NCBI GenBank assembly: GCA_963774345.1
Contig: CAVZFB010000001.1
Coordinates: forward strand, 4,679-68,678
Origin: AP-15 sp963774345
GTDB lineage: Bacteria > Pseudomonadota > Alphaproteobacteria > ATCC43930 > CGMCC-115725
Reading direction: 5' to 3'
DNA length: 64,000 nt
The position numbers were made by a program, and so were the translations under genes. Every line of letters begins with the position of its first letter. Within the stretch, counting starts at the first letter, position 1. Under the pieces are notes generated by a model. It made no database searches. It worked only from the letters and a program-made list of their open reading frames with translations, and was not told the DNA's origin. Below are positions 1 to 8,921 of this stretch, piece after piece.

Positions 1-901
1 TCAACGGCGTCGTGATATGGGCGAGCCGCTCCTCAAGCCGCTCGACCGTTTTGATCACCTCGAACTGCTGGCGCGCGCACGAGGGACATGAGATCACGGT
101 GACCCCGCGACGACGCAAGTTCAAGGATTTGAGCATCTCGAAGCCGGCCTTGACCTCCTCCACCGGATCGGCCGATAGCGAAACCCGGATCGTGTCACCG
201 ATGCCGGACCACAGCAGCATCCCCAGTCCGATCGAGGATTTGACGGTGCCGCTGCGCAGACCGCCCGCCTCGGTGATGCCAAGATGGAGCGGATAGTCGC
301 AAGCTTCGGCAAGCTGCTGATAGGCTGCGACGGCAAGAAACACGTCGGATGCTTTGCAGGAAATCTTGAATTCGAAGAAGTCGTTGTCCTCGAGAATTTT
401 AGCGTGATTGAGCGCACTCTCGACCATGGCCTCGGGACAAGGTTCGCCGTAGCGTTCGAGCAGATCGCGTTCGAGCGAGCCGGCGTTGACCCCGATCCGC
501 ATAGAGCAACCATAATCCTTGGCCGCCTTGACCACCTCGCGGACGCGCGCGGACGAGCCGATATTGCCCGGATTGATGCGCAGGCAGGCGGCGCCGCTCT
601 CCGCCGCCTCGATCGCGCGCTTGTAGTGGAAATGGATGTCGGCAACGATCGGCACCGTCGCTTGGCGCACGATCTCCTTGAGCGCCAGCGCCGATTCCTG
701 GTCGGGGCAAGAAACCCTGACGATGTCGGCGCCGGCGCGTTCGAGCGCCTGGACTTGCTCGACCGTCGCCTTGACGTCGCTCGTCACCGTGTTGGTCATC
801 GACTGCACCGTGATCGGCGCATCGCCGCCGACCGGCACCTTGCCCACATGGATCTTGCGGCAGCTGCGGCGGTGGATGTCACGATACGGTCTGACACTCA
901 T
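1..901 (-). CDS. ispG: 4-hydroxy-3-methylbut-2-enyl diphosphate synthase, 3' end outside window
   Basis: This is the flavodoxin-dependent HMBPP synthase of the MEP isoprenoid pathway, a cytosolic iron-sulfur enzyme. The reading starts at the ATG at 899-901 (MSVRPYRDIHRR) and stays open to the window edge, giving about 300 codons. Visible family motifs are VQSMTNTVTSDV, VADIHFHYKRAIEAAESG, LRINPGNIGSS and HLGITEAGGLRSG of the TIM-barrel domain. SCPSCARQ near the edge supplies two of the three cysteines expected to hold the [4Fe-4S] cluster. The third cysteine and the last part of the protein lie beyond base 1. It sits 84 bases downstream of the rodZ-like gene in the same direction, a common alphaproteobacterial pairing. 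Confidence 0.93.
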   Translation of the reverse strand, partial: MSVRPYRDIHRRSCRKIHVGKVPVGGDAPITVQSMTNTVTSDVKATVEQVQALERAGADIVRVSCPDQESALALKEIVRQATVPIVADIHFHYKRAIEAAESGAACLRINPGNIGSSARVREVVKAAKDYGCSMRIGVNAGSLERDLLERYGEPCPEAMVESALNHAKILEDNDFFEFKISCKASDVFLAVAAYQQLAEACDYPLHLGITEAGGLRSGTVKSSIGLGMLLWSGIGDTIRVSLSADPVEEVKAGFEMLKSLNLRRRGVTVISCPSCARQQFEVIKTVERLEERLAHITTPL

Positions 902-985
902 TATCGACCTCGCTCGGGTGATTTCGCAAACGAGCTTATAGTTGGTTTGGGCAGCGCACAAAAGGACGGACGGTCCCGGGCGGTC

Positions 986-2146
986 TCAATTGTGGGTCGT
1001 GTTCCCCACCGTCAGCAATTGGGGATCTAGTGCCACATTGCGCACAGCGCCGATTGGACCCAGAGACGGCGCCGGTTTGCCGTCGACCATGACATCGAGC
1101 CCGCCGGCATTGCCGGCTCTCATGGACAAGCCAGCCCGGTCTGGCACCCGATAGCTTTCGCCTGGCTTCAGCACACCGGTGAATAGCACCGAGTGGTCGG
1201 AATCGCGTACCTGAATCCAACTGTCGGTGTTGGCCCGCAAAACGATTCTCGTCGATCCATCGGCAGCACCATAGGTCTGCGGCGTCCCGCTCTCCGCCTC
1301 GATCACAGAGCCCGCCGCCGCATCTGCGCTAGTGCTCGGAATGTGCGGCACGGGGGTAGCAGCGAAAGTGGTTGCGGGAACGGGGGCGGGAGGCTTCGCT
1401 GAAATGCCGGGGATCGTCGCAGCAACAGGCGGAGGGGACCCGCTTGGCGCCGCCTCCGCCTCGCTTGCAGCCGGCATCTCGGTGCCTGATATGGGTTCCG
1501 AGGGCGGAGCGCCGGCCTGCCCGGTGGCTGGCGCCGATGTGGCTGGCGCAATCGGAGCCGACGACGGAACGCCAGCCTGCACGGTGGTTGTCGCCGAGGT
1601 GGCCGGCGCAATCGGAGCCGACGGCGTCGAAGCCGCAGGTTTTGGCGGTTTGGGCGGCAGGAGCGTTGCCGGCACCTCCGTTACGCGCTCTGGCCGGACA
1701 AGTTCATCAGTCGATAGATAGTACCATGTTCCGTATCCGCAGATTGCCAAGATCACCGCCAGCAGCAGCATCGCACGGCCCGGCACGCTACGCTCGCCGA
1801 GAGGCATCGGGAACGAAAGGTCAGGCTTTGCGTCGAGACCGGCAGCCTCGAGCCTAAAGCGCCGCAGTATCTCCGCGCCGTCGAGCCCGACGTGATCGGC
1901 GTAGGCGCGCACGAAGCCGGCGGCGTAGGCCGGGCCAGGGAGACGATCGGGGCGTCCTTCCTCGATCGCAGCCAAGTAGGCCGGCTTGATCCGAAGCGCC
2001 CCTGCTACATCGCTGAAATTGAGGCCGAGCGCTTCGCGCTGTTGCCGCAACGCGTCGCCCGCAGAACGCGGGCCCGCTGGGGGCGGAACTTCGCCTTCGA
2101 ATCCCATCTCCGCGATGGGGGTCTTGGTCCGCTGAAACAAAGCCAT
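986..2146 (-). CDS. rodZ: RodZ-like helix-turn-helix membrane protein
   Basis: The 386-residue protein has the RodZ layout. A cytoplasmic Cro/CI-type helix-turn-helix (about residues 27-95, with LRQQREALGLNFSDVAGAL and the IEEGRPDRLPGPAYAAGFVR stretch) is followed by one transmembrane helix at about 125-143. A long Pro/Ala/Ser-rich linker with repeated SAPIAPATSA units comes next, then a C-terminal DUF4115-type periplasmic domain (DSWIQVRDSDHSVLFTGVLKPG). RodZ proteins link MreB to cell-shape control, and alphaproteobacterial members often sit directly upstream of ispG, as here. The linker is low-complexity, so its length may differ between relatives. The function is inferred from architecture. 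Confidence 0.85.
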   Translation of the reverse strand: MALFQRTKTPIAEMGFEGEVPPPAGPRSAGDALRQQREALGLNFSDVAGALRIKPAYLAAIEEGRPDRLPGPAYAAGFVRAYADHVGLDGAEILRRFRLEAAGLDAKPDLSFPMPLGERSVPGRAMLLLAVILAICGYGTWYYLSTDELVRPERVTEVPATLLPPKPPKPAASTPSAPIAPATSATTTVQAGVPSSAPIAPATSAPATGQAGAPPSEPISGTEMPAASEAEAAPSGSPPPVAATIPGISAKPPAPVPATTFAATPVPHIPSTSADAAAGSVIEAESGTPQTYGAADGSTRIVLRANTDSWIQVRDSDHSVLFTGVLKPGESYRVPDRAGLSMRAGNAGGLDVMVDGKPAPSLGPIGAVRNVALDPQLLTVGNTTHN

Positions 2147-2326
2147 CGAACGGTTGCCAGAAACACATCTTAACCAAGGAGGCTTCTATTTGTCCAATCG
2201 CGCCGTCGCCCACCCAACTCTTCGCCTGCAGTTCGCGAATCCGATAGCGGCCCATCCGCGGATCGCGTGATGGCTCGGATCGGCTCCGGCACATAATTCG
2301 GCGGCGGGGCGCTGAGTTGGCCGGAG

Positions 2327-4600
2327 TTACAATGCGATAGCATGGTCGCGGGCATAGGCTTCGAGTTTTGGCCTGAGCGAATGGTCCGGCCTCGCGCTGA
2401 TTTCGCCGATATAGTCCGCGACCGCAGCGGCGTCGAGGCTGCGAATCATCATCTTCACCGGGCCGATTGCGGTCCCCGCCATCGATAATGTTCGGAAGCC
2501 GAGAGCGATCAGGACCATGGCCTCGATCGGGTTGCCCGCCATCTCACCACACATGCTTAGCGGCACCGCCGATGCGCAGGTCTGCACAACGACTTCGCGC
2601 AACATTGCCAGCATCGGCGAGGACAGAGGATCATAACGATCGACGAGCCGCGGATTGCCGCGATCGCAGGCAAACAGAAACTGGAGCAAATCGTTGGTGC
2701 CGATCGATAGGAAATCTATCCGCCGGCACAGCGCCGGCAGTTGCCACAGCAAAGCCGGCACCTCGAGCATGACACCAATCTTGACCGATGCGGGTAGCGC
2801 GCGCCCCTCGCCGGCCGCGTAGGCAAGCTCCATATCGAGCAACGCACGAGCGCGTTCGAGTTCGGGAATCTCGGCGATCATTGGAAACTTGACGAGCAGA
2901 TTGCGTCCCTCGGCAGCACGCACCAAAGCGCGCAGCTGCTCTCGCAACATTGCCGGCCGGTCGAGTCCGATGCGGATCGCACGCCAGCCCATCGCCGGAT
3001 TGTCCTCTGGCGCATGCGGCAGATAGGGCAGTAGCTTGTCGCCGCCGATATCCAAAGTGCGGAACACGACCGGCCGCCCGTCCGCCTGCTCGAACACGCT
3101 GCGGTAGAATTCGGTCTGGTCCTCGATCGCGGGAAATGTGTCGCGCACCATGAATGGGATCTCGGTGCGAAACAGCCCGACGCCTTCGGCCCCGGTTGTC
3201 GCCAGTAGCGGCATGTCGATCAGCAATCCCGCATTCAGCAGAAGTTTGATCCCGATCCCGTCGCGCGTAATCGCCGGGGCGGTGCGCAGACTGTCGTGCA
3301 GCGTGCCCCGGTGGGTTCGCGCCTCAACCGCCGCTGTTGTTGATTGTTGGATGTCTAGGCTCGGCCGGATCAGGATCTGAGCGTGATCGCCGTCGAGAAT
3401 AACGATGTCGCCGGACTCGATCCGGGTCACTGCGCCGCCGACCCGCCCGACGACGGGAATGTCGAGAGCGCGCGCGATAATCGCGACATGCGCGGTCGGG
3501 GACCCTTCTTCGAGCACGAGACCGATGACCCGACGATGGGCGTAGTCCAACAGTTCGGCCGGCCCCATCGCCCGGGCAATCAAAATGAATTCGGGCGGCA
3601 GCTCGGCCCACTCGGCATTCGGCAGCCGTTTTGATAGATGCCGCTGTAGCCGGTTGGCGAGGTCGTCGAGATCGACCAAGCGCTCCCGCAGGTAGGAATC
3701 GCTAACCTGCATCATGCGGGTGCCGGTTTCGTCGCGAACCTTCTGCACCGCTGCCTCGGCGGTCAGGCCACTACGGATCGCATCGGCGATGCGGGCGATC
3801 CAGCCGCGGTCGGCGGCGAACATGCGATACGTCTCGAGAACATCGCGGTGCTCGCCGGCGCCGAGCCCATGGCTGGCTAAGACCAGTTCGTCAACCAACT
3901 CGCGCATCGCCGCAACCGCTCGCCGGAGTCGATCGAGTTCGGCGGCGACGTCCTCTGCGACAACCTGTCGGATCGCCAGCCGTGGCTCGTGCAGCACGGC
4001 TGGTCCGATCGCCAGCCCAGGATTGAGCCTAACGCCGACCAACCGGACAGGGAGCATCCCGCCGGCCTGGCTCTGCGCGAATTCGAGCGGGTTGACGAGC
4101 TCGCCGCTGGCCGCGAGCTCGGCCACGATCATGGCGATCGTCTGCAATATCTCGATCTCGTCCTCGGCGTAGCGGCGCGAGATCCGGTTCTGCACGACGA
4201 GCACGCCAAGGACCCGGCCGCCCCGCAGAATCGGAACGCCCATTAGTGAGCGATATATCTCCTCCCCGGTCTCTGGCCGGTAGGCGAAAGCCGGATGCGC
4301 CTGCGCGTCCTCAAGCGCCAGAGGACGCGCTGTCGCGGCGATCAGCCCGACAAGACCCTCGCCGACGCGAAGCCTCGTGCGATGTACGGCTTCCGCCCGC
4401 AGACCTTCGGTGGCAAATAATTCGAGCACCTCGCCGGCGCGCATGATGTAGACAGAGCAGACCTCCGCGACCATCTCAGCGGCGATTACCCGGACGATGG
4501 TGTCGAGCCGGTCCTGCGAGTTGCCGGCGCTGGCCATAATGTCGCGGAGCCGGCGCAGCAGCCGGCGGGTTCCGCTGACGCTACCTGGAACCTCATTCAT
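2327..4600 (-). CDS. ptsP: Phosphoenolpyruvate-protein phosphotransferase PtsP (nitrogen PTS enzyme I)
   Basis: PtsP takes phosphate from PEP and passes it to NPr in the nitrogen-related phosphotransferase system. The 757 residues contain an N-terminal GAF domain (about 20-165), the enzyme I N-terminal and swivelling domains with the phosphorylated histidine near residue 371 in GSPTAHVAIIARAL, and a C-terminal PEP-binding TIM barrel. The barrel shows GLFRTEIPFM, FRTLDIGGDK, SIGTNDLLQ and the catalytic-cysteine motif SMCGEMAG. The length is normal for PtsP. The start codon overlaps the end of the preceding oxidoreductase gene by 4 bases, and lysC lies one gene further upstream, so the three are probably co-transcribed. 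Confidence 0.95.
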   Translation of the reverse strand: MNEVPGSVSGTRRLLRRLRDIMASAGNSQDRLDTIVRVIAAEMVAEVCSVYIMRAGEVLELFATEGLRAEAVHRTRLRVGEGLVGLIAATARPLALEDAQAHPAFAYRPETGEEIYRSLMGVPILRGGRVLGVLVVQNRISRRYAEDEIEILQTIAMIVAELAASGELVNPLEFAQSQAGGMLPVRLVGVRLNPGLAIGPAVLHEPRLAIRQVVAEDVAAELDRLRRAVAAMRELVDELVLASHGLGAGEHRDVLETYRMFAADRGWIARIADAIRSGLTAEAAVQKVRDETGTRMMQVSDSYLRERLVDLDDLANRLQRHLSKRLPNAEWAELPPEFILIARAMGPAELLDYAHRRVIGLVLEEGSPTAHVAIIARALDIPVVGRVGGAVTRIESGDIVILDGDHAQILIRPSLDIQQSTTAAVEARTHRGTLHDSLRTAPAITRDGIGIKLLLNAGLLIDMPLLATTGAEGVGLFRTEIPFMVRDTFPAIEDQTEFYRSVFEQADGRPVVFRTLDIGGDKLLPYLPHAPEDNPAMGWRAIRIGLDRPAMLREQLRALVRAAEGRNLLVKFPMIAEIPELERARALLDMELAYAAGEGRALPASVKIGVMLEVPALLWQLPALCRRIDFLSIGTNDLLQFLFACDRGNPRLVDRYDPLSSPMLAMLREVVVQTCASAVPLSMCGEMAGNPIEAMVLIALGFRTLSMAGTAIGPVKMMIRSLDAAAVADYIGEISARPDHSLRPKLEAYARDHAIAL

Positions 4601-5748
4601 TCCGGTGCGTTCCGCCGCCCGGATACAGACTCCCCGGACAAAGGCGCCGGATGGCGAACGCGCTCGCCGCGGGCGGCAAGCACGGCTAGCGCCTGATTGA
4701 TCAGTTCCTCCAGGATCTCGGCGCTACGCTGTTCCCGCGTCACAAAACCCACGCTCTGCCCTGCCATTAGAGAGCCTGCTTCGACGTCACCGTCGATCAC
4801 CGCGCGACGCAGGGCGCCGGCCCAAAAGTGCTCAATTTCCAATTGTGCCGCTTTCTGCGACAACTCGCCCCGCGTAAACTGGTCGATGATTTCACGCTGC
4901 ACGATGAGAAACCGCTCGGTTCCAAGGTTTGCGAGCGCCCGGACTGGGATCACCGGGAAACGAGAATCGAGCTGAGGAGACGTGACGGCGTCTCGCGCCA
5001 CGGCGCGGATGAATGCTTGCTTGAAGCTCTGATGAGCGATCAATTCCTCGGCACAGACAAAGCGCGTGCCGAGCTGAACGCCAGCCGCGCCCATTTCGAG
5101 ATAGGCCAGCATGGCTTCGCCTCTGCCGATACCTCCGGCAACGAAAACCGGAACATCGTCGAGATGCGGCAGAATCTCTTGCGCCAACACCCCGGTCGAA
5201 ACCGGCCCGACATGTCCGCCAGCCTCGCTTCCTTCGATGATAATCGCATCGGCGCCCATGCGTACCAGCTTGCGGGCAAAACCGAGTGCCGGCGCGAAGC
5301 AAAACACCCGTGCTCCGTTTTGCTTGATCCGGCTCATCGCCGCGCCACTCGGCAGGCCGCCTGCCAGCACGACATGGCCGACGCGATGGGCAGCACAAAT
5401 GTCGATTAACTCGGTCAGCCGCGGATGCAAAGTGATCAGGTTGACCCCAAAGGGCCGTTCCGTCAGTGATCTGGTCGCCGCGATTTCGGCGGACAACAGC
5501 TCGGGTGACATTGAACCCGAGGCAATGACTCCGAAACCGCCGGCGTTGGATATGGCCGCGACCAGGTTGCGCTCTGACACCCAGGTCATCGCACCGCCCA
5601 TAATGGCGCATTTGCAGCCGAGCACAGCAGTACCGCGAGCCCACAACCGGCCGAGTTCGGCCCGAAAACGGTCACACCCGGAAACTCCTCGGGTTGCCGC
5701 GCGCTCGCCGTTTGCCGGAACCTCCGCCGCGGCGATTTCCTCGATCAT
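4597..5748 (-). CDS. Nitronate monooxygenase family FMN oxidoreductase
   Basis: The 383-residue protein belongs to the nitronate monooxygenase / 2-nitropropane dioxygenase group of FMN-binding TIM barrels, related to FabK enoyl reductases. Supporting motifs are the N-terminal AIMGGAMTWVSERNLVAAIS with NAGGFGVIASG, the central IIEGSEAGGHVGPV flavin-phosphate region, and VPVFVAGGIGRGEAMLAYL followed by GAAGVQLGTRF. About 35 residues precede the conserved core, so a later start is possible. The first ATG overlaps the lysC stop (ATGA) and the gene overlaps ptsP by 4 bases at its other end, which favours the long form and suggests translational coupling. The physiological substrate cannot be read from the sequence. 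Confidence 0.85.
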   Translation of the reverse strand: MIEEIAAAEVPANGERAATRGVSGCDRFRAELGRLWARGTAVLGCKCAIMGGAMTWVSERNLVAAISNAGGFGVIASGSMSPELLSAEIAATRSLTERPFGVNLITLHPRLTELIDICAAHRVGHVVLAGGLPSGAAMSRIKQNGARVFCFAPALGFARKLVRMGADAIIIEGSEAGGHVGPVSTGVLAQEILPHLDDVPVFVAGGIGRGEAMLAYLEMGAAGVQLGTRFVCAEELIAHQSFKQAFIRAVARDAVTSPQLDSRFPVIPVRALANLGTERFLIVQREIIDQFTRGELSQKAAQLEIEHFWAGALRRAVIDGDVEAGSLMAGQSVGFVTREQRSAEILEELINQALAVLAARGERVRHPAPLSGESVSGRRNAPE

Positions 5749-6965
5749 CCTTCGGCGTCGAGCCCGTAGGCCGTGTGAAGCGCCCGCAAGGCAAGCTCGG
5801 TGTATTCGGCGGCAATCAGAACGCTGACTTTAATTTCCGATGTCGAGATCACCTGAATATTGATCCCCTTCTCAAACAGCGTCTGAAACATCTGCTTGGC
5901 GACGCCGGCATGGCTGCGCATGCCGACGCCGATCACCGAGATCTTGACCACGTTCGAATCCGGCTTCAGTGCGGCGAAGCCGAGCAAGGCTTGCCTTTCT
6001 TCCAACACCGATACGGCCCGGTCGAGATCAGCTCGCGCCACCGTAAACGTCAGGTCGGCGCGACCATCCTCCGAGACGTTCTGCACGATCATGTCGACAT
6101 TGATCGCATTGTCAGCGAGCGGACCGAAGATGGCGGCCGCTACGCCCGGACGATCCGCCACTTTCTGCACAGTGATCTTGGCTTCGTCCCGGCTATAAGC
6201 GATGCCGCTCACTACCCGCTGTTCCACGATCTCATCCTCGTCGACAACGAGGGTTCCGGGGGTATCCGTAAAGCTCGATAAAACCTGAACCCGTACCCGA
6301 TGGTTCATCGCCAATTCGACCGAGCGCGTCTGCAATACCTTGGCTCCCTGCGAGGCCATTTCTAACATTTCTTCGTAGGTTATCCTACTGAGCTTGCGGG
6401 CTTTCGCAACGATCCGCGGATCGCTGGTATAGACCCCGTCGACATCGGTGAAGATATCGCAGCGATCGGCTTCGAGCGCCGCCGCGAGCGCAACGGCCGA
6501 AGTGTCTGAGCCGCCCCGGCCAAGGGTCGTAATCCGCCCCCGCAAATCGATCCCCTGAAATCCCGCCACGACAGCGGCTTGGCCCCCGGCCAAGCGGCGG
6601 CTGATTTCGGTCACGTCGACCGCCTCGATCCGAGCCTTGCCGTGGACCCCGTCGGTACGGATCGGGATCTGCCATCCGAGCCACGAGCGTGCATCTATCC
6701 CGAGATTCTGCAGCGAAAGCGCGAGTAGGCCAGCGGTGACCTGCTCGCCGGAGGAAACCACGACGTCAAATTCGCGGGCGTCGTGCAGGCGACTGGTCTC
6801 GCGGGTCCAGTCGACCAGCTGGTTGGTCACCCCGGCCATCGCCGAGACGACGACGGCTACCTGATGCCCGGCGTCGATCTCGCGTTTAACGCGCCGGGCA
6901 ACGACTTTTATTCGCTCTGTATCGGCGAGCGATGTGCCGCCGAATTTTTGCACGAGGCGCGCCAT
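5745..6965 (-). CDS. lysC: Aspartate kinase
   Basis: Aspartate kinase phosphorylates aspartate as the first step of lysine, threonine, methionine and diaminopimelate synthesis. The 406-residue length is that of the monofunctional class. The N-terminal kinase domain opens with VQKFGGTSLADTERI, with GRGGSDTSAVALAAALEAD and CDIFTDVDGVYTSDPR downstream. Two ACT-type regulatory domains follow (about 265-400), including FGPLADNAINVDMIVQN and GVAKQMFQTLFEKGINIQ, which implies allosteric control by end-product amino acids. It is the first gene of a tight minus-strand unit with the oxidoreductase and ptsP. The 108 bases separating it from ubiG form a divergent promoter region. Confidence 0.96.
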   Translation of the reverse strand: MARLVQKFGGTSLADTERIKVVARRVKREIDAGHQVAVVVSAMAGVTNQLVDWTRETSRLHDAREFDVVVSSGEQVTAGLLALSLQNLGIDARSWLGWQIPIRTDGVHGKARIEAVDVTEISRRLAGGQAAVVAGFQGIDLRGRITTLGRGGSDTSAVALAAALEADRCDIFTDVDGVYTSDPRIVAKARKLSRITYEEMLEMASQGAKVLQTRSVELAMNHRVRVQVLSSFTDTPGTLVVDEDEIVEQRVVSGIAYSRDEAKITVQKVADRPGVAAAIFGPLADNAINVDMIVQNVSEDGRADLTFTVARADLDRAVSVLEERQALLGFAALKPDSNVVKISVIGVGMRSHAGVAKQMFQTLFEKGINIQVISTSEIKVSVLIAAEYTELALRALHTAYGLDAEG

Positions 6966-7073
6966 GTGCTTTTGAACACCATCCGAGCAGTTGCCGGGTT
7001 GCGAACCTCACCACATACTCCTTTCTCGGTGATCAGGCCATCCGGCCGAAGAATTGAGGGGAAGGATAGAGCC

Positions 7074-7815
7074 GTGCCCGCTAGCGGCGCCACCGTGGAC
7101 GATGAAGAGATCCGGCGTTTTGCCGCGCAGGCCGATGCCTGGTGGGACGTCCGAGGGCGGTTTCCGCGCATTGCACCGCCTCAATCTACCGCGGCTCGAC
7201 TTCATCCGCTTCCAGCTGCTGAAGCATTTCAAGCGAGGTTCCCGCCTGTTGCGGCCGTTCACCGGACTGACCTTGCTCGACATCGGGTGTGGCGGCGGCC
7301 TCGCGGCTGAGCCGATGGCGCGTCTCGGATTTACCGTGACCGCTATCGATGCCGGGGCCGAGGCAATCGCTGCAGCGCAGGCGCACGCACACATGACCGG
7401 CCTTGAGGTTGGCTATCGGGTCGCAACCGCCGAGTCGATTGCCGATACCGGCGAGCGTTTCGATGCGGTATTGGCGCTCGAGGTAATCGAGCATGTCAGC
7501 GATCCCGATGCATTTTGCCGATACCTCGGCTTGCTGGTCACTCCGGGAGGGGCTGCGATCGCCTCCACCCTGAACCGCACCCCTCGATCCTTCGCCTTGG
7601 CGATCGTCGGCGCCGAATATCTACTCGGTTGGCTGCCGCGAGGCACCCACGATTGGCGTAAGTTTCTGCGCCCGTCGGAGCTGATCCTCGGCCTGCGCCG
7701 CAATCACCTCCTCGCTACCGAGATCGCCGGGCTCAGCTACGATCCACGTGCCGGCGAATGGGTTCTATCGCGGGACATCGAGGTCAATTACCTCGTCATG
7801 GCGGTGCGGCAGTGA
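7074..7815 (+). pseudogene. ubiG: Ubiquinone O-methyltransferase with one internal frameshift
   Basis: UbiG carries out the two O-methylations of ubiquinone synthesis. The N-terminal part is read from a GTG at 7074, preceded by a GAGGGGAAGG ribosome-binding site, and gives VDDEEIRRFAAQADAWWDVRG. The rest (GGFRALHRLNLPRLDFIR, then LDIGCGGGLAAEPMARLG as SAM motif I, and VLALEVIEHVSDP) is in the next frame. The two readings join within a GGG run near 7151-7157, and removing one G restores a continuous protein of about 246 residues. All methyltransferase motifs survive, so I suspect a sequencing or assembly indel, but a true knockout cannot be excluded. The gene runs divergently from lysC. Confidence 0.9.
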
Positions 7816-7831
7816 CGCTCCGCCCGCGTCT

Positions 7832-8245
7832 TCAACTGTCGCTGGGCGGGAGCCAAGGAATTTGGCCAAAGCTGATCCCCTCGTCGGCCAGTTCGCGCGA
7901 CTCGGTGTCGTTCGCCTCGCCATAGATGCCGCGAGGTTCGGTCTCGCCGTAGTGAATGCGCCGCGCCTCTTCTGCAAAATGCCCGCCGACGTAGTCGCAA
8001 TGGGTTTCGATCCGTCGACGCATCTCAATCAGCGCCGTGCGCAACTGCGCCAGCGCCGCTGCCGGTGGCACTCCCTCACGCGAGCGGCCGACTCTCGGCG
8101 CCATCACCGCCTTTTCGACCGAGGAGTCACCACAATGGGGACAGGCGATGCCGCCGGCCGCTTGCTGCGCTTCAAACCCGGCGCCGTCACGAAACCACCC
8201 CTCGAACTCATGGTCCTTAGAGCAGCGCAACGTGTACAAAATCAT
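7832..8245 (-). CDS. DUF1178 family protein
   Basis: This 137-residue protein matches the DUF1178 pattern: an N-terminal zinc-ribbon-like section with MILYTLRCSKDHEFEGWFRD and ACPHCGDSSVEKAVMAPRV, a variable middle, and a C-terminal half with THCDYVGGHFAEEARRIHYG, the IYGEAND stretch and ELADEGISFGQIPWLP. The family is conserved in proteobacteria with no established role. It is convergent with ubiG, with only 16 bases between the two stop codons. In alphaproteobacteria it is often found beside the nitrilase, grxC and comF genes that also follow here. Confidence 0.88.
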   Translation of the reverse strand: MILYTLRCSKDHEFEGWFRDGAGFEAQQAAGGIACPHCGDSSVEKAVMAPRVGRSREGVPPAAALAQLRTALIEMRRRIETHCDYVGGHFAEEARRIHYGETEPRGIYGEANDTESRELADEGISFGQIPWLPPSDS

Positions 8246-8311
8246 AAAGCCGGCCTCCTGACCGACTAATTTACATCTACCGCTCAGCTATAGCAATTCT
8301 CTGACGACAAG

Positions 8312-8869
8312 ATGAAGAATGTCCCAATTTCCAGGTCCCCCGCGGCGCCTTCGCCTTGGGTCGAGCGATGGGCGCCACTGATCAGACCGGGTGGGTTAGT
8401 GCTCGACCTGGCAGCCGGTATAGGCCGCCATGTGCAGCTGCTGCTAGACTGCGGCTTCGCCGTCCGCGCGGTCGACTGCGACGCCTCGGCTTTGCTGCCT
8501 TTGGTCGGACCGAGCTGCGAAATCATCGAGACCGACCTCGAAAGCGGTGCGGACTGGCCGCTCGGCGGTGGCTACGACGGGATCGTTGTCACCAATTACC
8601 TTCATCGGCCGTTGCTGCCGGCGATCGGGCTGGCGCTCGCTCCCGGCGGGGTCGTGATCTACGAAACTTTTGCCGTCGGCAACGAGAGTTTTGGGCGGCC
8701 GCAAAATCCCGATTTCCTGTTACGGCCGGGCGAGTTGCTCTCAGCCTTCGCAGCGTTGACGATAGTTGCTTTCGAACAAGGCCTGGTAACCAAGCCACGG
8801 CCCGCTGTCATCCAGCGCATCGCCGGCGTCGCCGGCCCCCTGGACCGGATACCGAAAATCGCTGTTTGA
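8312..8869 (+). CDS. Small SAM-dependent methyltransferase
   Basis: The 185-residue protein has a class I methyltransferase fold. GLVLDLAAGIGRHVQLLL is the glycine-rich SAM-binding motif I, VRAVDCDASAL is the acidic motif that contacts the SAM ribose, and YDGIVVTNYLHRPLLP occupies the motif IV position. The C-terminal PGGVVIYETFAVGNE strand is followed by RPQNPDFLLRPGELL. This resembles the short TehB/UbiE-like class of unknown substrate. It stands alone on the plus strand between two minus-strand genes and shows no sign of damage. Confidence 0.8.
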   Translation: MKNVPISRSPAAPSPWVERWAPLIRPGGLVLDLAAGIGRHVQLLLDCGFAVRAVDCDASALLPLVGPSCEIIETDLESGADWPLGGGYDGIVVTNYLHRPLLPAIGLALAPGGVVIYETFAVGNESFGRPQNPDFLLRPGELLSAFAALTIVAFEQGLVTKPRPAVIQRIAGVAGPLDRIPKIAV

Positions 8870-8921
8870 CGATTACCGGGGCGTACAGCGTCAATATCAA
8901 GCGAGGAAATCCGGGGCCGCG

